Origin: Candidatus Omnitrophota bacterium
Lineage (GTDB): Bacteria; Omnitrophota; JACPQZ01
Length of the DNA: 64,000 nt
NCBI GenBank assembly: GCA_016190205.1
Contig: JACPQZ010000048.1
Location: forward strand, 1-64,000
Reading direction: 5' to 3'
Position numbers and translations under genes: made by a program. This document shows positions 59,301 through 64,000 of the stretch, one piece after another. Under the pieces are notes generated by a model. That model did not search any database, was not told the DNA's origin, and worked only from the letters and a program-made list of their open reading frames with translations. Every line of letters starts with the position of its first letter. Positions within the stretch are counted from its first letter, which is position 1.

Positions 59301-61303
59301 TGGAGGGGTTCGGCGATCTCCAAAGCAGCCTGTGGCCTGTGCTGGACTATATTTGGGATCGTGAACTTGTGCGCGCGCTGCGCGCTGCTCTGCTCCTCCA
59401 GGCGTTAAACCCCCCTGAATCGGAGCGCAGGCGCCGGGGCCTTCGGGAAGAGGACATCGAAAAAAGCGTTGTGGAATCTTTGAAGAACTGGGGAATCATC
59501 GAGGACAACCAGAGCCCTATGAGCCGTGAGGCCGAGCTTGCTCTTTGGCTTATTAAGAATCAGTTTAGTCTGATCGAATCACTGCGGAGAGGGGTGCAGT
59601 ATGTCCCCTCCGAAATGGCGTCAGTACTGGAAAAGGAACTTGAGGGTGACCCGGACCGCTTCTCATTGCTCGTGGCCTTTACACTCATAAAACTGGCTGT
59701 GCTTCAGCCCACGAACCTGGAACAGCGCCTGCGCGACATGGCGCCCATCTTTAATATCGATCCGGTTCAGATTGCCGACCGCGAGCAGGTGAAACAGTTC
59801 ATCGAGGAAGCCAACGAAAAAATCATTGCACAGCATCGGGCTGAGCTCAAGCAGTTTGAAAAGAGTGAGGAGACGGTTTGGGTTAAGGGTATGGGCGATA
59901 TGCGAAAAGTGGACAGGGAGCACACGGTAGAAATTCTCATTTCCTATAAGCTCCCAGGCGGTCAGGACAGGCCGGGGATTCTGGCTGATATCGCGGCAGC
60001 GTTTCTTTCCGCGGGACTGAATGTCGAGGGCGGAACGGCGGGGCTCGGGCCGGGCGGGAAGATCTTGGACCGGTTTGTCGTAAGACCTGTTTGGGGCTTT
60101 CGTGGTCGTACCTGGCAGGGCATTCTGAATGAACTCAAGACGGCTTTGAGCAGTCTCTTAAACGGCGAGGTCAATCGGGAGGAGCTCATCAAGTCCATTA
60201 GGGCTGACGATAAAACGGCAAAGCTCATCGCGTCGGGGAGACTGCCTCGACCCAGAAGCGATATCCCGACGGATGTTCGCATCGAAGGGGTGAAAGAGGG
60301 CGAGCGGGCGCTCACGGAGCTCCGCAGCGAGACCGCCGATTCGATGGGCCTCTTTTTCATGTCAGCAGACCTCCTCGACCTGCATAAGATCAATGTACAC
60401 TGCATGGTTATCGACAATGAAGGCGATGATCCGCAGTTGCAGAAGGCAATCCAGCATTTTGAAATGACGAAGGGCGACTACCCTCTCGATCGGAAAGAGA
60501 GATCGAACATCCATGACATTTTGGAGCATGTTTTAGCCCAAAAAGACTATATTGATATCTGGATGTGGCAGTCGCCTGAGAGTGAGGCTGAAGAGCTCGC
60601 CGCAGAGGGGCCGCTCACGCCCGAGGGGGACGGTGTGGGTGTGGATGCCGAAAAGGTGCTGGGGGACCTCCGGGATGAATTAAACTTTCCCGAGGGCGAT
60701 GGCTACGCGGTGGTTCAACCCATGGCGTCTGTTTTAGACGCGCGTCCTGCGCGTTTTGCAGATTCCAGGCATGTATCTCGGCTGACCATCGAGAGGGTCA
60801 TGGACGCGGCGAGCGCACAAGCCCAGTCGGACCGTCACTTTGATATCTTGATCGACGCCGTGGATGAAGACGGGGTTGAGGCCGCTAACGAGTTTGCGCC
60901 ATTCCTCGAACAGCTCTCCCAGAAAATAGCGACGGTCGGGGGGCCGGAGAGCGGATTGCGTATTATCTTGGCAACAGGGGATAATGTGGAGGGCAGGCTC
61001 GATCCTATTTTTGACCGGTTGGATGTCATGAGATTCCCTGCCCGTTATCGGCCGGGGGACATGATCTCGGTTCGCGCAGTCGAGGTTTACCTGGAGCAAA
61101 AGTACAACGTCCGGATTGCCATCGATCACTTGCTGCTGCGTTTAAAGGAGCACCAGGCCCGTTGGGATGCTCCTGGCATTGTGCCCACGGTCCTCGAGAT
61201 CATCCGGGATCTTAAGGACCTTGAGAATCCCGAGCTCTGGCAGGACCCGCACAAATTACCAACCCTCTACTTCGCCATGCGAAGCCATGAAGAGGCGGCT
61301 TAA
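47330..61303 (+). CDS. giant 4,657-aa multi-module protein (P-loop, PanB-like, PTS EI-like, glucan phosphorylase-like, GlnD-like)
   Basis: One uninterrupted frame of 13,974 bp. Residues about 18-38 are hydrophobic and end AQDYLAPST, a start common to very large Omnitrophota proteins. Modules seen: unknown helical region (130-680); P-loop GGGTGAGKT (about 692-700); PanB-like barrel (1305-1515; VADMPYGTYQ, GIPVMGHIGFTP); possible GNAT-like part (about 1610-1680); PTS enzyme I-like (2120-2690; swivel His near 2297 in TSKSHVS, GLVRTEYWY, DFFSIGQNDL); alpha-glucan phosphorylase-like GT-B (2740-3390); GlnD-like (3480-4420; RGSYARSE...GSDID, QPDLKDGLGGLRDYH, ACT motif DRPGILADI near 4214), with the HD residues lost; unknown C-terminal domain (4470-4640). 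GDG(V/I)-rich linkers separate many modules. Role unknown; carbon/nitrogen status integration is a guess. Confidence 0.85.
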   Translation: MNVNSTYLGHSKKRLRAVACLVLQVFITTALLPDSYAQDYLAPSTVFGHRGSAVDQLKTLADMSREEGRVSGKLEKAANGLMLEAAYKYEGEELTREELDKARGAHAFISRHVKDEAAEAERDDSEGVASSGDGLSDPSQTPDYHLSGPGTYFGKGDVREQLVDPYLDRVVKDPATIVIREGQVVHGPLGKVERGRYEAKFRDLEKFLGSSLKGVDFIIVDSEKAKGDYVRSSGKGRRYVPANDGDRGAIPVTRDYYHLLEKPEDGYGEHDFLITQARRHAQTGREQVFLSRRLFEDIPAFSLVRHIIRSAYHHALIRRPVPSYRTESVVRLLDGWTQFRMDERRRRPNVIRAIENEIDRFEDIIFVFLGERPRTQAERREIIARNEDRIAEARAFAGRLMTTNTWVGELNEPLGHLGTPLIDVDTGKETGEVVYLVENREPGKATRTQLLYRRGGEGPLIQIMRDNWFLHGGEFDPQKRYGYSQPEIYALKERILASPLFMPRPEQKGTPAHQRILRRRVARADWWGDVSESLSGEISRLDKKIEGERFGAHAVYVFGERLTRRTTSGVQGLGFVEVDLAKGSRELVLFDAARLDTIEQTSFPIRALDYVLDQFKAAETLVVRPRRGLEVLQGAVDELVRSGRLAPEYEKREAKAKLVRYKIVKEVPVPAAIFTRIARRIETMIGRYVILVGGGTGAGKTRGTSEIEAIEEELKNRHLPRAHNVTKVDITDYIRKKAERDGLYFRGRPDNGSPRAFYIDLLVEQIQTLLEGRAVHLPARGQGIVNTSGENRASFGQDDILVILGIYSMLEDVLWAINEVNEAPKDLEFESLAPQLIEAPYIDEKPLDDGRFLNVLRVFLDVDPDIRLLRKIGRDYREREASPLDSIRRWGYIRLIEDDHILPQARHAEFIIENVRENELEILAQDSEEGALRYLRVAYEEALEEAGGNPDRVDAWDIGNIRRLYDVLGVNFEGDIGEPSKLPRHLRDGLARGDGIQTALPDLGHPSPKELAARTKSVRRLLDETGIKLDQAVREKLESSLAQRYLGVVVGEDILREFLAEFKTRADREKWVVNLFSIESFLQNRILSYYLEHADEILRGQGDRGIVASIDVYLLPKTYTANRRLDRKKLIRRMVFLNVMSMASTGDKRLGSISCQGLAQLVFPSTNEHVYGPALEVMVEMLAAFNNTQRVQFWEGFKPLLQDAAELPRFGRALMRLAPRIVRGEIERVSRTMLSQADFLEGYRHTLEYVAALSTPVRDEMIEHAVTLAQSKDQDQAVIEFLRQTVKDLEKIGPVTPKLLQQMKRRGERITAVTVSGERDGRSVDEKGMPVALVADSEVAFEEQLTSSKDVTIRMMLPRVKESSRGIKRALLVADMPYGTYQTGPQALKNAQLFIENGARAVEIEGGREAVSAIGAVVEAGIPVMGHIGFTPHTKSEARIYGATPQERSELLLDALALEKAGAFALVLERVHPDTVRAIRGAVSVPLLGVASGNYIDGQVIRLLDLQAVRGDGVEEPGQGIQEAEFFERLAKSRGSWLPEPVKRQDGTVERVDDRHRVIWATVPHREGPLEVIFVREEKDPDGRTVLVYEVWQGGRRIDLLSEEGLRREFRWGVVRSEFGEAQEVFMHPIKLEEDARHMGIGFALVQWSSNRAFEIGAPRFTASALFNPNMQPLLARVLEPGSVNITVVREDWKKPLTVATPEEFWIAVGEVRVEGGYGVHFEVDKASPGGLKVTTNVPGLHDAENRPISFMDGERLRSTVEVDGYALRVLDPVEKDESGRPRYHSTRYSEGVLVYFSGRPVRVIRQRIFNAASNKIWTPVAAAAIKWVAGRTELGAVPLVPPWASARQAKLILREEVIHFQEAMDQVVARIKDHRHEGEPFHWLRELARDAMSRIRSDSQERVLRMLDELRDATTRQLQIARVPAHWIFRSLVRRRLEGGLRAQDPEVAQALEEIANEVTERILHRFDLAEPGASEKEVGEAVTTEIRRAERVFAEMRRRSEKAAEEAKIRGDSTEAFYIGMTGNYLDDIEKVLKTLVRTEKKRANYLLDVFFEPSRLVQVPEAEVKTLSETQQVLRDFHIKKQASAMSQAAPDIEFLLTTLVMRMAGSTSLSYKGISKDELKISVEDEVVRFEEAYQPIQKIVSEGLAGREWADFEGSIASEWKALLGPDLEKIFAQVSRGEEGSVVKFALEAPGRILERIRGTDSSTAEQAMYDVVEEWLGGGSRNAEEVAAVETIARFLMYQMEAIPSRDPAWLREPRIMVVDGLFDVRAADEKIGAYNVVGFAFTEGTSKSHVSDVLAGRNIPVMTGIPKELVALIQGGERVILDPIRGEIVLNPDDEGGEMKRRSNPELLRRAWETRFDPVVTQDGKTFRVYANVNGLENIQDLKECGAEGVGLVRTEYWYQNPVKRRTEEELEKGFLELADAVPGPVTIRLLDRATDKATPALKSEKALYGLRYLLDDPEGQEVAREEMRAAVRANLRSARKNIRIMVPMVATQEDGERIQSVWKSVIVGLRDKGALSEDDVVPPFGYMIELRSAVALVKTLARQADFFSIGQNDLVKSWFNVSRDEPLHRRYFDLLHPEILEADSEIAGSKEDCSLCGASARDPEFSLFQAVLKSQGVNLDSSVAVPGVPITKFALRSMHTGEAARLFERWLSEEKDPAELTRLAREAADRFIAAALGKEPAGEGAPEGEGDGVAGDGVAEWSGKARGDAVYDPVRNSVRFERTGDKTWIETDRSELIGKTFVTVGMEHLNPHFKYIDAVTANAKGGLAAHALAKLQGWSEIGLSKNGSYGIFPLYASPDLRQEDRKPLIHTVSYVGEPVEQVIDVNGKPLFIKVYGAGVGGNFRENIPYNVGVMYTRIAGTDVFYLYNGSVFNYLYDAPLLKVHQNRQNRFNQEAIFAKAAHLLMKILAKEDPHIVDPKFKRSLPALLHFNEAHTAPLAEMVSQDPEMSGVALVGTNHTIVDAGLERYELDKLWWGFKRAFFVLGTAEEHHYKYIVGDRIDFSKPFTTLLHKINGVSEEHGGLTRELYRRALGVDVDVASVLNGVSDFRRIPQLVQMEREGKEITPQVLLNLHKQAKREAVEDIFRRTGVRLDVNEPIVGLVRRITPYKGQYDILRWLVDVMTAPRDQTFTPDSLWRVWSEKTIGRELDNPSSNLHAIGKTVQHHLFKDRQEIRGLGLQVVVGGPEYEESWVRIFKSWSREGSHLYGRFVYVPQADHKLLVTQATGFEVTAETPWPKQEAAGTSGDDSSGNGHISVASAPGTVERAINELEYPGEGTAYTLDGARLYETPADFLSKAPADFFGVFEDTSNKWYGHLEVAAQGVSETETDYAMLVWRSYLGFHGLLEGTKAATAERMERDYVDRVYLPALKEVERLKGVPGSQGDGVQEDGIKSALTVPLHELNERLTREIEGVKGDGVDSILAEPLHDLRARLEQELQGVPDASPAAEQNDNVARQKLGSWLRRIWLRESRWIWRQNSHLPIRVRMALATELLDRLFGAIYEATQKRFGEKASEMAIVARGSYARSEIMPGSDIDVRLLVPHIDVEDLKRVEEEGGLPEKHLDCHFFAGVMNSSFPKAALLFSTVDDVVPWAGDDAKQQDNGYLEACLVTGSRALWQRWRSGTVEALQSRDTWKLHVRGVRSSWDERYRKARFLEGLHLRQPDLKDGLGGLRDYHYAYWLGLGALVFHANDLGSLAEKEVIRDEEVWRFLIDRSVVRSSEVDKVKEAYLVLLRIRAVLNQIHPDSTIMNVVDYEWVARQLGYRDGPRVDVERFLRDFRKSQETVFHFAYRVVRLIGEMADPPHVVTENRVGVPKGIKSVQVDGSLLSFGHGVRTMRQTVLEIDEKIEGPRDIAVTLFDALRYVSRHPTAVLNGAFVDALESQIAAGGPDKARLQREFGKFLDFTEGPISYGLRNLRFLRISEDPGGMLADILPFNHDLVYPMRLEPPHRLTLDMYLLRNLDVAEALLFERPDLAMGSEGAQMEGFGDLQSSLWPVLDYIWDRELVRALRAALLLQALNPPESERRRRGLREEDIEKSVVESLKNWGIIEDNQSPMSREAELALWLIKNQFSLIESLRRGVQYVPSEMASVLEKELEGDPDRFSLLVAFTLIKLAVLQPTNLEQRLRDMAPIFNIDPVQIADREQVKQFIEEANEKIIAQHRAELKQFEKSEETVWVKGMGDMRKVDREHTVEILISYKLPGGQDRPGILADIAAAFLSAGLNVEGGTAGLGPGGKILDRFVVRPVWGFRGRTWQGILNELKTALSSLLNGEVNREELIKSIRADDKTAKLIASGRLPRPRSDIPTDVRIEGVKEGERALTELRSETADSMGLFFMSADLLDLHKINVHCMVIDNEGDDPQLQKAIQHFEMTKGDYPLDRKERSNIHDILEHVLAQKDYIDIWMWQSPESEAEELAAEGPLTPEGDGVGVDAEKVLGDLRDELNFPEGDGYAVVQPMASVLDARPARFADSRHVSRLTIERVMDAASAQAQSDRHFDILIDAVDEDGVEAANEFAPFLEQLSQKIATVGGPESGLRIILATGDNVEGRLDPIFDRLDVMRFPARYRPGDMISVRAVEVYLEQKYNVRIAIDHLLLRLKEHQARWDAPGIVPTVLEIIRDLKDLENPELWQDPHKLPTLYFAMRSHEEAA

Positions 61304-61314
61304 CGTGTTAGAAG

Positions 61315-61716
61315 CTAGCGTTTAAATAACTTGAGCGGTGCATGGCGGGCGATCAAGTCGAAATGGCGGTCGTAGTGAAGGAGCGCGCAGTGGTAGTGCA
61401 TAGCTACGGCTGCGATAACGACATCCGTCGTGGGTATCGTAAATCCCCTGCGTCTTAGATTAAACGACAGTTGCGAGGTTTCTTCCCACAAGGACTCCTT
61501 TATGGGAAGGTTGTGCACTCGGTCCAAATCCAGTTGGAGAGTCGTGTATTGCTCGGCATCGTGAGCTCCTTGCAAAAGTTCCAGTCGTATGATCCCACAG
61601 GTCGCGGCCAGATTTTTGGTGAGGGCATCTGCGAGAGCGGTCTGAACAATGGGGTTGCCGCTCGATGGAAAGGACTCGATCCAGGCTGACGTGTCTATGA
61701 GAAGATACGAAAACAT
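61315..61716 (-). CDS. vapC: VapC-family PIN-domain toxin
   Basis: 133 aa, PIN ribonuclease. Acidic active-site set visible: Asp8 (LLIDTSAW), Glu46 (RLELLQG), Asp98 (IPTTDVVIAA), Asp116 (LLHYDRHFDLIA). The start overlaps the vapB stop (TAATG). Toxin that cuts tRNA or rRNA. Its 3' end is convergent with the giant gene, 11 bases apart. Confidence 0.92.
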   Translation of the reverse strand: MFSYLLIDTSAWIESFPSSGNPIVQTALADALTKNLAATCGIIRLELLQGAHDAEQYTTLQLDLDRVHNLPIKESLWEETSQLSFNLRRRGFTIPTTDVVIAAVAMHYHCALLHYDRHFDLIARHAPLKLFKR

Positions 61717-61919
61717 TAATCCATCGCTCGCAATTTTTCCAGATCTTTCTGGGTCATTCCAAAACGAGTGTGTCCAATCATGTTTCGGAGTCTCTGCCGG
61801 CTTTTCATACCGACATAGGCGCGCAAGGCCTCGAGCACCGCTTCACGTTTTGTACGCGCGTTCCCCAGCTTCATAGCTTGCTGCAAAAGCTTTTCATCCA
61901 GATCGATCAGTGTTTTCAT
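61716..61919 (-). CDS. vapB: VapB-family antitoxin
   Basis: 67 aa. N-terminal ribbon-helix-helix-like DNA-binding part (MKTLIDLDEKLLQQAMKLGNARTKREAVLEALRAYV), then a toxin-binding tail. This is the VapB class with a short T-K-(R/T)-E-(V/A)-V motif. AGGAGGG ribosome site. It probably represses the promoter at 61946-61974. Confidence 0.9.
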   Translation of the reverse strand: MKTLIDLDEKLLQQAMKLGNARTKREAVLEALRAYVGMKSRQRLRNMIGHTRFGMTQKDLEKLRAMD

Positions 61920-61937
61920 TGAGCCCTCCTGCTCTCT

Positions 61938-61974
61938 GTATATAAAATATACACGGTTTTGTATATACTGTCAA
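61938..61974 (-). promoter_or_regulatory. vapBC promoter with palindromic operators
   Basis: On the minus strand: TTGACA (61974-61969), 17-bp spacer, TATATT (61951-61946). The palindrome GTATAT-N3-ATATAC (61938-61952) covers the -10 box and GTATATAC (61961-61968) lies next to the -35, both likely VapBC operators. It is back to back with the tilS promoter. Confidence 0.8.
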
Positions 61975-61980
61975 GGGCAG

Positions 61981-61989
61981 TGTTATAAT
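61981..61989 (+). promoter_or_regulatory. extended -10 promoter of tilS
   Basis: TGTTATAAT, consensus extended -10, six bases before the tilS ATG. A possible -35 TTGTAT (61959-61964) is 19 bp away. The start site would fall on or next to the start codon. Confidence 0.6.
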
Positions 61990-61994
61990 ACCCG

Positions 61995-63407
61995 ATGATG
62001 ACTGCTCAAGACCCTCTTAGCTCGCACGTGCTTCAGGAAATCAAGACCCGCAAGCTTTTGCTCCCGGGGGAGAAGATTGTCCTGGCTGTCTCGGGCGGTC
62101 CTGATTCCATGGCCCTCTTGCATGCTTTTTGCACATTCCGGACAGCGCTTCACCTCAATCTTACCGTTGCTCATCTCGATCACTGTTTGAGGAAGGGTTC
62201 AAAACAAGACGCGGAGTTTGTGAAGTCCGCATGCCGGGTTCTCAACGTCCCTTTTGTGTCTGGGCGCGCGGATGTGAGACGGTTCGCCCGTACCAGGAAG
62301 TTGTCCATTGAAGATGCCGCGCGCAGGCTTCGTTACCGGTTCCTCGTCAAGGCGGCGAAGAAAGCGGGGGCGCGAAAAATCGTAACGGCGCACACGCAGG
62401 ATGATCAGGCCGAAACTGTAGTCTTGCAGCTCGTTCGCGGGGCGGGGCTGTCTGGGGCAAGTGGGATGGACTGGAGCGGTCCGGTGGGCACTGGTCAGTC
62501 GCGCGCAGTACGGCTTGTCAGGCCTTTTTTGAGCACCCCGCGCGCGGAGATCCTAAAATTTTTGCGGCGTTGCCGCATCAGGTTTAGAGAAGACCCCACC
62601 AATTCGAGCAGGCGTTTTAAGCGCAACCGCCTTCGGCACGATGTGATGCCGCTGCTTAAGCGTTTGAACCCGAGGGCAGTGAAGCATCTGGCGACCTTTG
62701 CAGAAATCCTCTCGACTGGAAAAGAATATATCGACCGTGTGACCGAAGGAGTTTTTACTCGGTTGGCTCATGAGCGCCCGGGACGCTGTCAATTCCAGCG
62801 GTCTGAGTTCATAAAATTGCCGCGGGCCATCCAGCAGGGTCTTTTCCGGCAGGCTGTCGCCCGGCTCGGAGGAGAAGAGGCCAGTCTGAATTTCCGTCAT
62901 TGGCAGCTGTTCCACCAAGCTCTGTACAAAGAGGGCGTGCCAGCCCTCCTTCACTTCCCGCGTTCCATCGAGGTCGGGCTCGACGACCGAGTGGTCAGTT
63001 TTTCAAAAACCCGCCCTGCCAAGAAGATTCGTAGCGTGAGCATTCCTAAAGTGAGGTCGGGTGAGGTTGCTTTCGCTGACCGGACGATCACGTTTAACAT
63101 GTTTCCACGGACTAGGAGGCTTTTTCCGAGAGGACGAGCCGGTGAGGCGTGGCTTGACGCTGAAAGGGTCTGGTTTCCCATTCAGGTGCGCACACGGCGG
63201 CCGGGCGACCGGTTTATTCCCCTCGGAATGAGGCAATCAAAAAAGCTCCAGGATTTTTTAGTGGATGAAAAAGTCCCGCGCTCGGAGCGCGATTCCCTGC
63301 CCATTTTTCAGGACCGGAGGCAGATTGTCTGGGTGGGGGGGAAACGCCTCGCAGACTCCGTCAAGATCACCCCTCAAACCCGCCAGGTGCTTAGGATTTC
63401 CCTCTGA
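61995..63407 (+). CDS. tilS: tRNA(Ile)-lysidine synthase
   Basis: 470 aa. Converts C34 of tRNA-Ile(CAU) to lysidine so that it reads AUA. N-type ATP PP-loop VLAVSGGPDSMALLHAF (about 30-46), LDHCLRKGSKQDAEFV, TAHTQDDQAETVVLQLVRGAGLSG, and a C-terminal domain with RPGDRFIPLGM and KLQDFLVDEKVPR. Probably leaderless: two ATGs in tandem right after the -10 box. Confidence 0.95.
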   Translation: MMTAQDPLSSHVLQEIKTRKLLLPGEKIVLAVSGGPDSMALLHAFCTFRTALHLNLTVAHLDHCLRKGSKQDAEFVKSACRVLNVPFVSGRADVRRFARTRKLSIEDAARRLRYRFLVKAAKKAGARKIVTAHTQDDQAETVVLQLVRGAGLSGASGMDWSGPVGTGQSRAVRLVRPFLSTPRAEILKFLRRCRIRFREDPTNSSRRFKRNRLRHDVMPLLKRLNPRAVKHLATFAEILSTGKEYIDRVTEGVFTRLAHERPGRCQFQRSEFIKLPRAIQQGLFRQAVARLGGEEASLNFRHWQLFHQALYKEGVPALLHFPRSIEVGLDDRVVSFSKTRPAKKIRSVSIPKVRSGEVAFADRTITFNMFPRTRRLFPRGRAGEAWLDAERVWFPIQVRTRRPGDRFIPLGMRQSKKLQDFLVDEKVPRSERDSLPIFQDRRQIVWVGGKRLADSVKITPQTRQVLRISL

Positions 63408-63411
63408 TAGC

Positions 63412-63433
63412 GGCAGACACACCAGGGTGTCTG
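63412..63433. repeat. short relative of the GCAGACAC palindrome
   Basis: GCAGACACACCAGGGTGTCTGG, related to the element at 33981-34023, shortly after the tilS stop. The 174-bp gap to lysS is otherwise AT-rich with no gene. Confidence 0.6.
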
Positions 63434-63581
63434 GCTCTTGCGAACCTACAAGTTTTGCCTCTCTTCACGGGTTGAATGAAACAATCACTCAATGATATAC
63501 TAAATAGGTTTAATCTATTGTATGGTCACACTATACAAATCAATTTAACCGATATGCTATTTGTAACTCTACTTGGTTATA

Positions 63582-64000
63582 ATGAGCGAGCCCGAGGAGC
63601 GACGACGTAAGTTAGAAGAAATAAAGAAGTTAGGGATCGATCCCTATGGCCACAGGTGGCAGGATAAAGAAGATGTGGTGTCGCTCCTTGAAAATTTCGA
63701 TGAAGCGAGGGTCGTTCGGTCGGCAGGGCGCATTACCGCCTTGCGCTCGCACGGGAAAACTCTCTTCGCAGACATGTGCGACGCTCGCGCAAAGATTCAG
63801 CTTTATTTTAAAAAAGCGGAGCTTGGGGAAAAGGCCCCGCTCGTGGATCTCTTGGACATGGGGGATTTTTTGGGTGTTCAGGGAAGGCTTTTTAAGACAC
63901 GCATGGGAGAGAAATCGATTCATGTGGATTCCTTTTCCATTCTCTCCAAAAGCCTGCACCCCCTGCCCGAAAAGTGGCACGGCCTGAAGGACCCCGAGAC
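63582..64000 (+). CDS. lysS: lysyl-tRNA synthetase, class II (5' part; runs off the window)
   Basis: 139 codons visible. N-terminal RRKLEEIKKLGIDPYGHRW, then the anticodon-binding OB fold: VRSAGRITALRSHGKTLFADMCDARAKIQLYF, LDMGDFLGVQGRLFKTRMGEKSIHVDSFSILSKSLHPLPEKWHGL, as in class II LysRS. Catalytic core lies beyond the window. The ATG overlaps a TATAAT string, so that string cannot be this start's own -10 box unless translation starts later. Confidence 0.93.
   Translation, partial: MSEPEERRRKLEEIKKLGIDPYGHRWQDKEDVVSLLENFDEARVVRSAGRITALRSHGKTLFADMCDARAKIQLYFKKAELGEKAPLVDLLDMGDFLGVQGRLFKTRMGEKSIHVDSFSILSKSLHPLPEKWHGLKDPE

Noticed and set aside
63575-63584. TATAAT as the lysS promoter
   Set aside because: It overlaps the ATG, so transcripts would begin inside the gene; no matching -35 was found.

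Overview
The window is GC-rich chromosomal DNA from an uncultured-type bacterium. I infer Omnitrophota (former OP3). The reasons are a 4,657-codon single ORF whose N-terminus has the hydrophobic segment plus AQDYLAPST-type start typical of that phylum's giant proteins, a T2SS/type IV pilus-like operon with paired secretins, a PEP-CTERM tail, and unusual dispersed repeats. The phylum call is an inference; no rRNA gene is present.

Layout: (1) 1-13425, a plus-strand secretion/pilus operon: GspK-like minor pseudopilin, an exported Ig-like protein, a PilM-PilN fusion, PilO/GspM, PilP/GspC and two tandem secretins. (2) 13415-20697, a consensus sigma70 promoter followed by a complete F1Fo ATP synthase operon (atpI-B-E-F-H-A-G-D-C), interrupted between atpG and atpD by a large nested-palindrome element that also fills 5370-6040. 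(3) 20672-24549, housekeeping genes rsmI, purN, eno, ftsB-like and an SPFH protein, mostly joined by 4-base overlaps. (4) 24600-28050, an AT-richer accessory island: hicAB with an operator inside its promoter, brnTA, an orphan CopG antitoxin after a broken toxin, a hicB 3' remnant, a broken PEP-CTERM/LamG gene and unknown genes. (5) 28081-28378, an initiator tRNA-Met split by a 224-nt subgroup IC3-like group I intron. (6) 28467-33870, BI-1 family protein, PrxQ, LhgO, a tautomerase, a secreted protein, exonuclease III and a CYTH protein. (7) 34037-41435, an Rrf2 regulator and a full SUF Fe-S assembly operon (Mrp-DUF971, sufB, C, D, S, U, T). (8) 41455-47137, SagB-type oxidoreductase, Nudix, elongator tRNA-Met, an M64 peptidase and small exported proteins. 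(9) 47330-61303, the giant gene, joining P-loop, PanB-like, PTS enzyme I-like, alpha-glucan phosphorylase-like and GlnD-like modules. (10) 61315-64000, vapBC (minus strand), a probably leaderless tilS and the start of lysS.

Two sequence-level systems stand out. First, a ~0.55-0.67 kb nested inverted-repeat element occurs twice, with conserved stems and exchanged hairpin arms. Second, many loci carry different tandem repeats that all have a 7-bp period. Several form inverted pairs, and several run into coding ends: they supply a prepilin leader, an internal secretin linker, the AtpA tail and a start codon. The intron-bearing tRNA and the giant metabolic/regulatory fusion are the other main points of interest.
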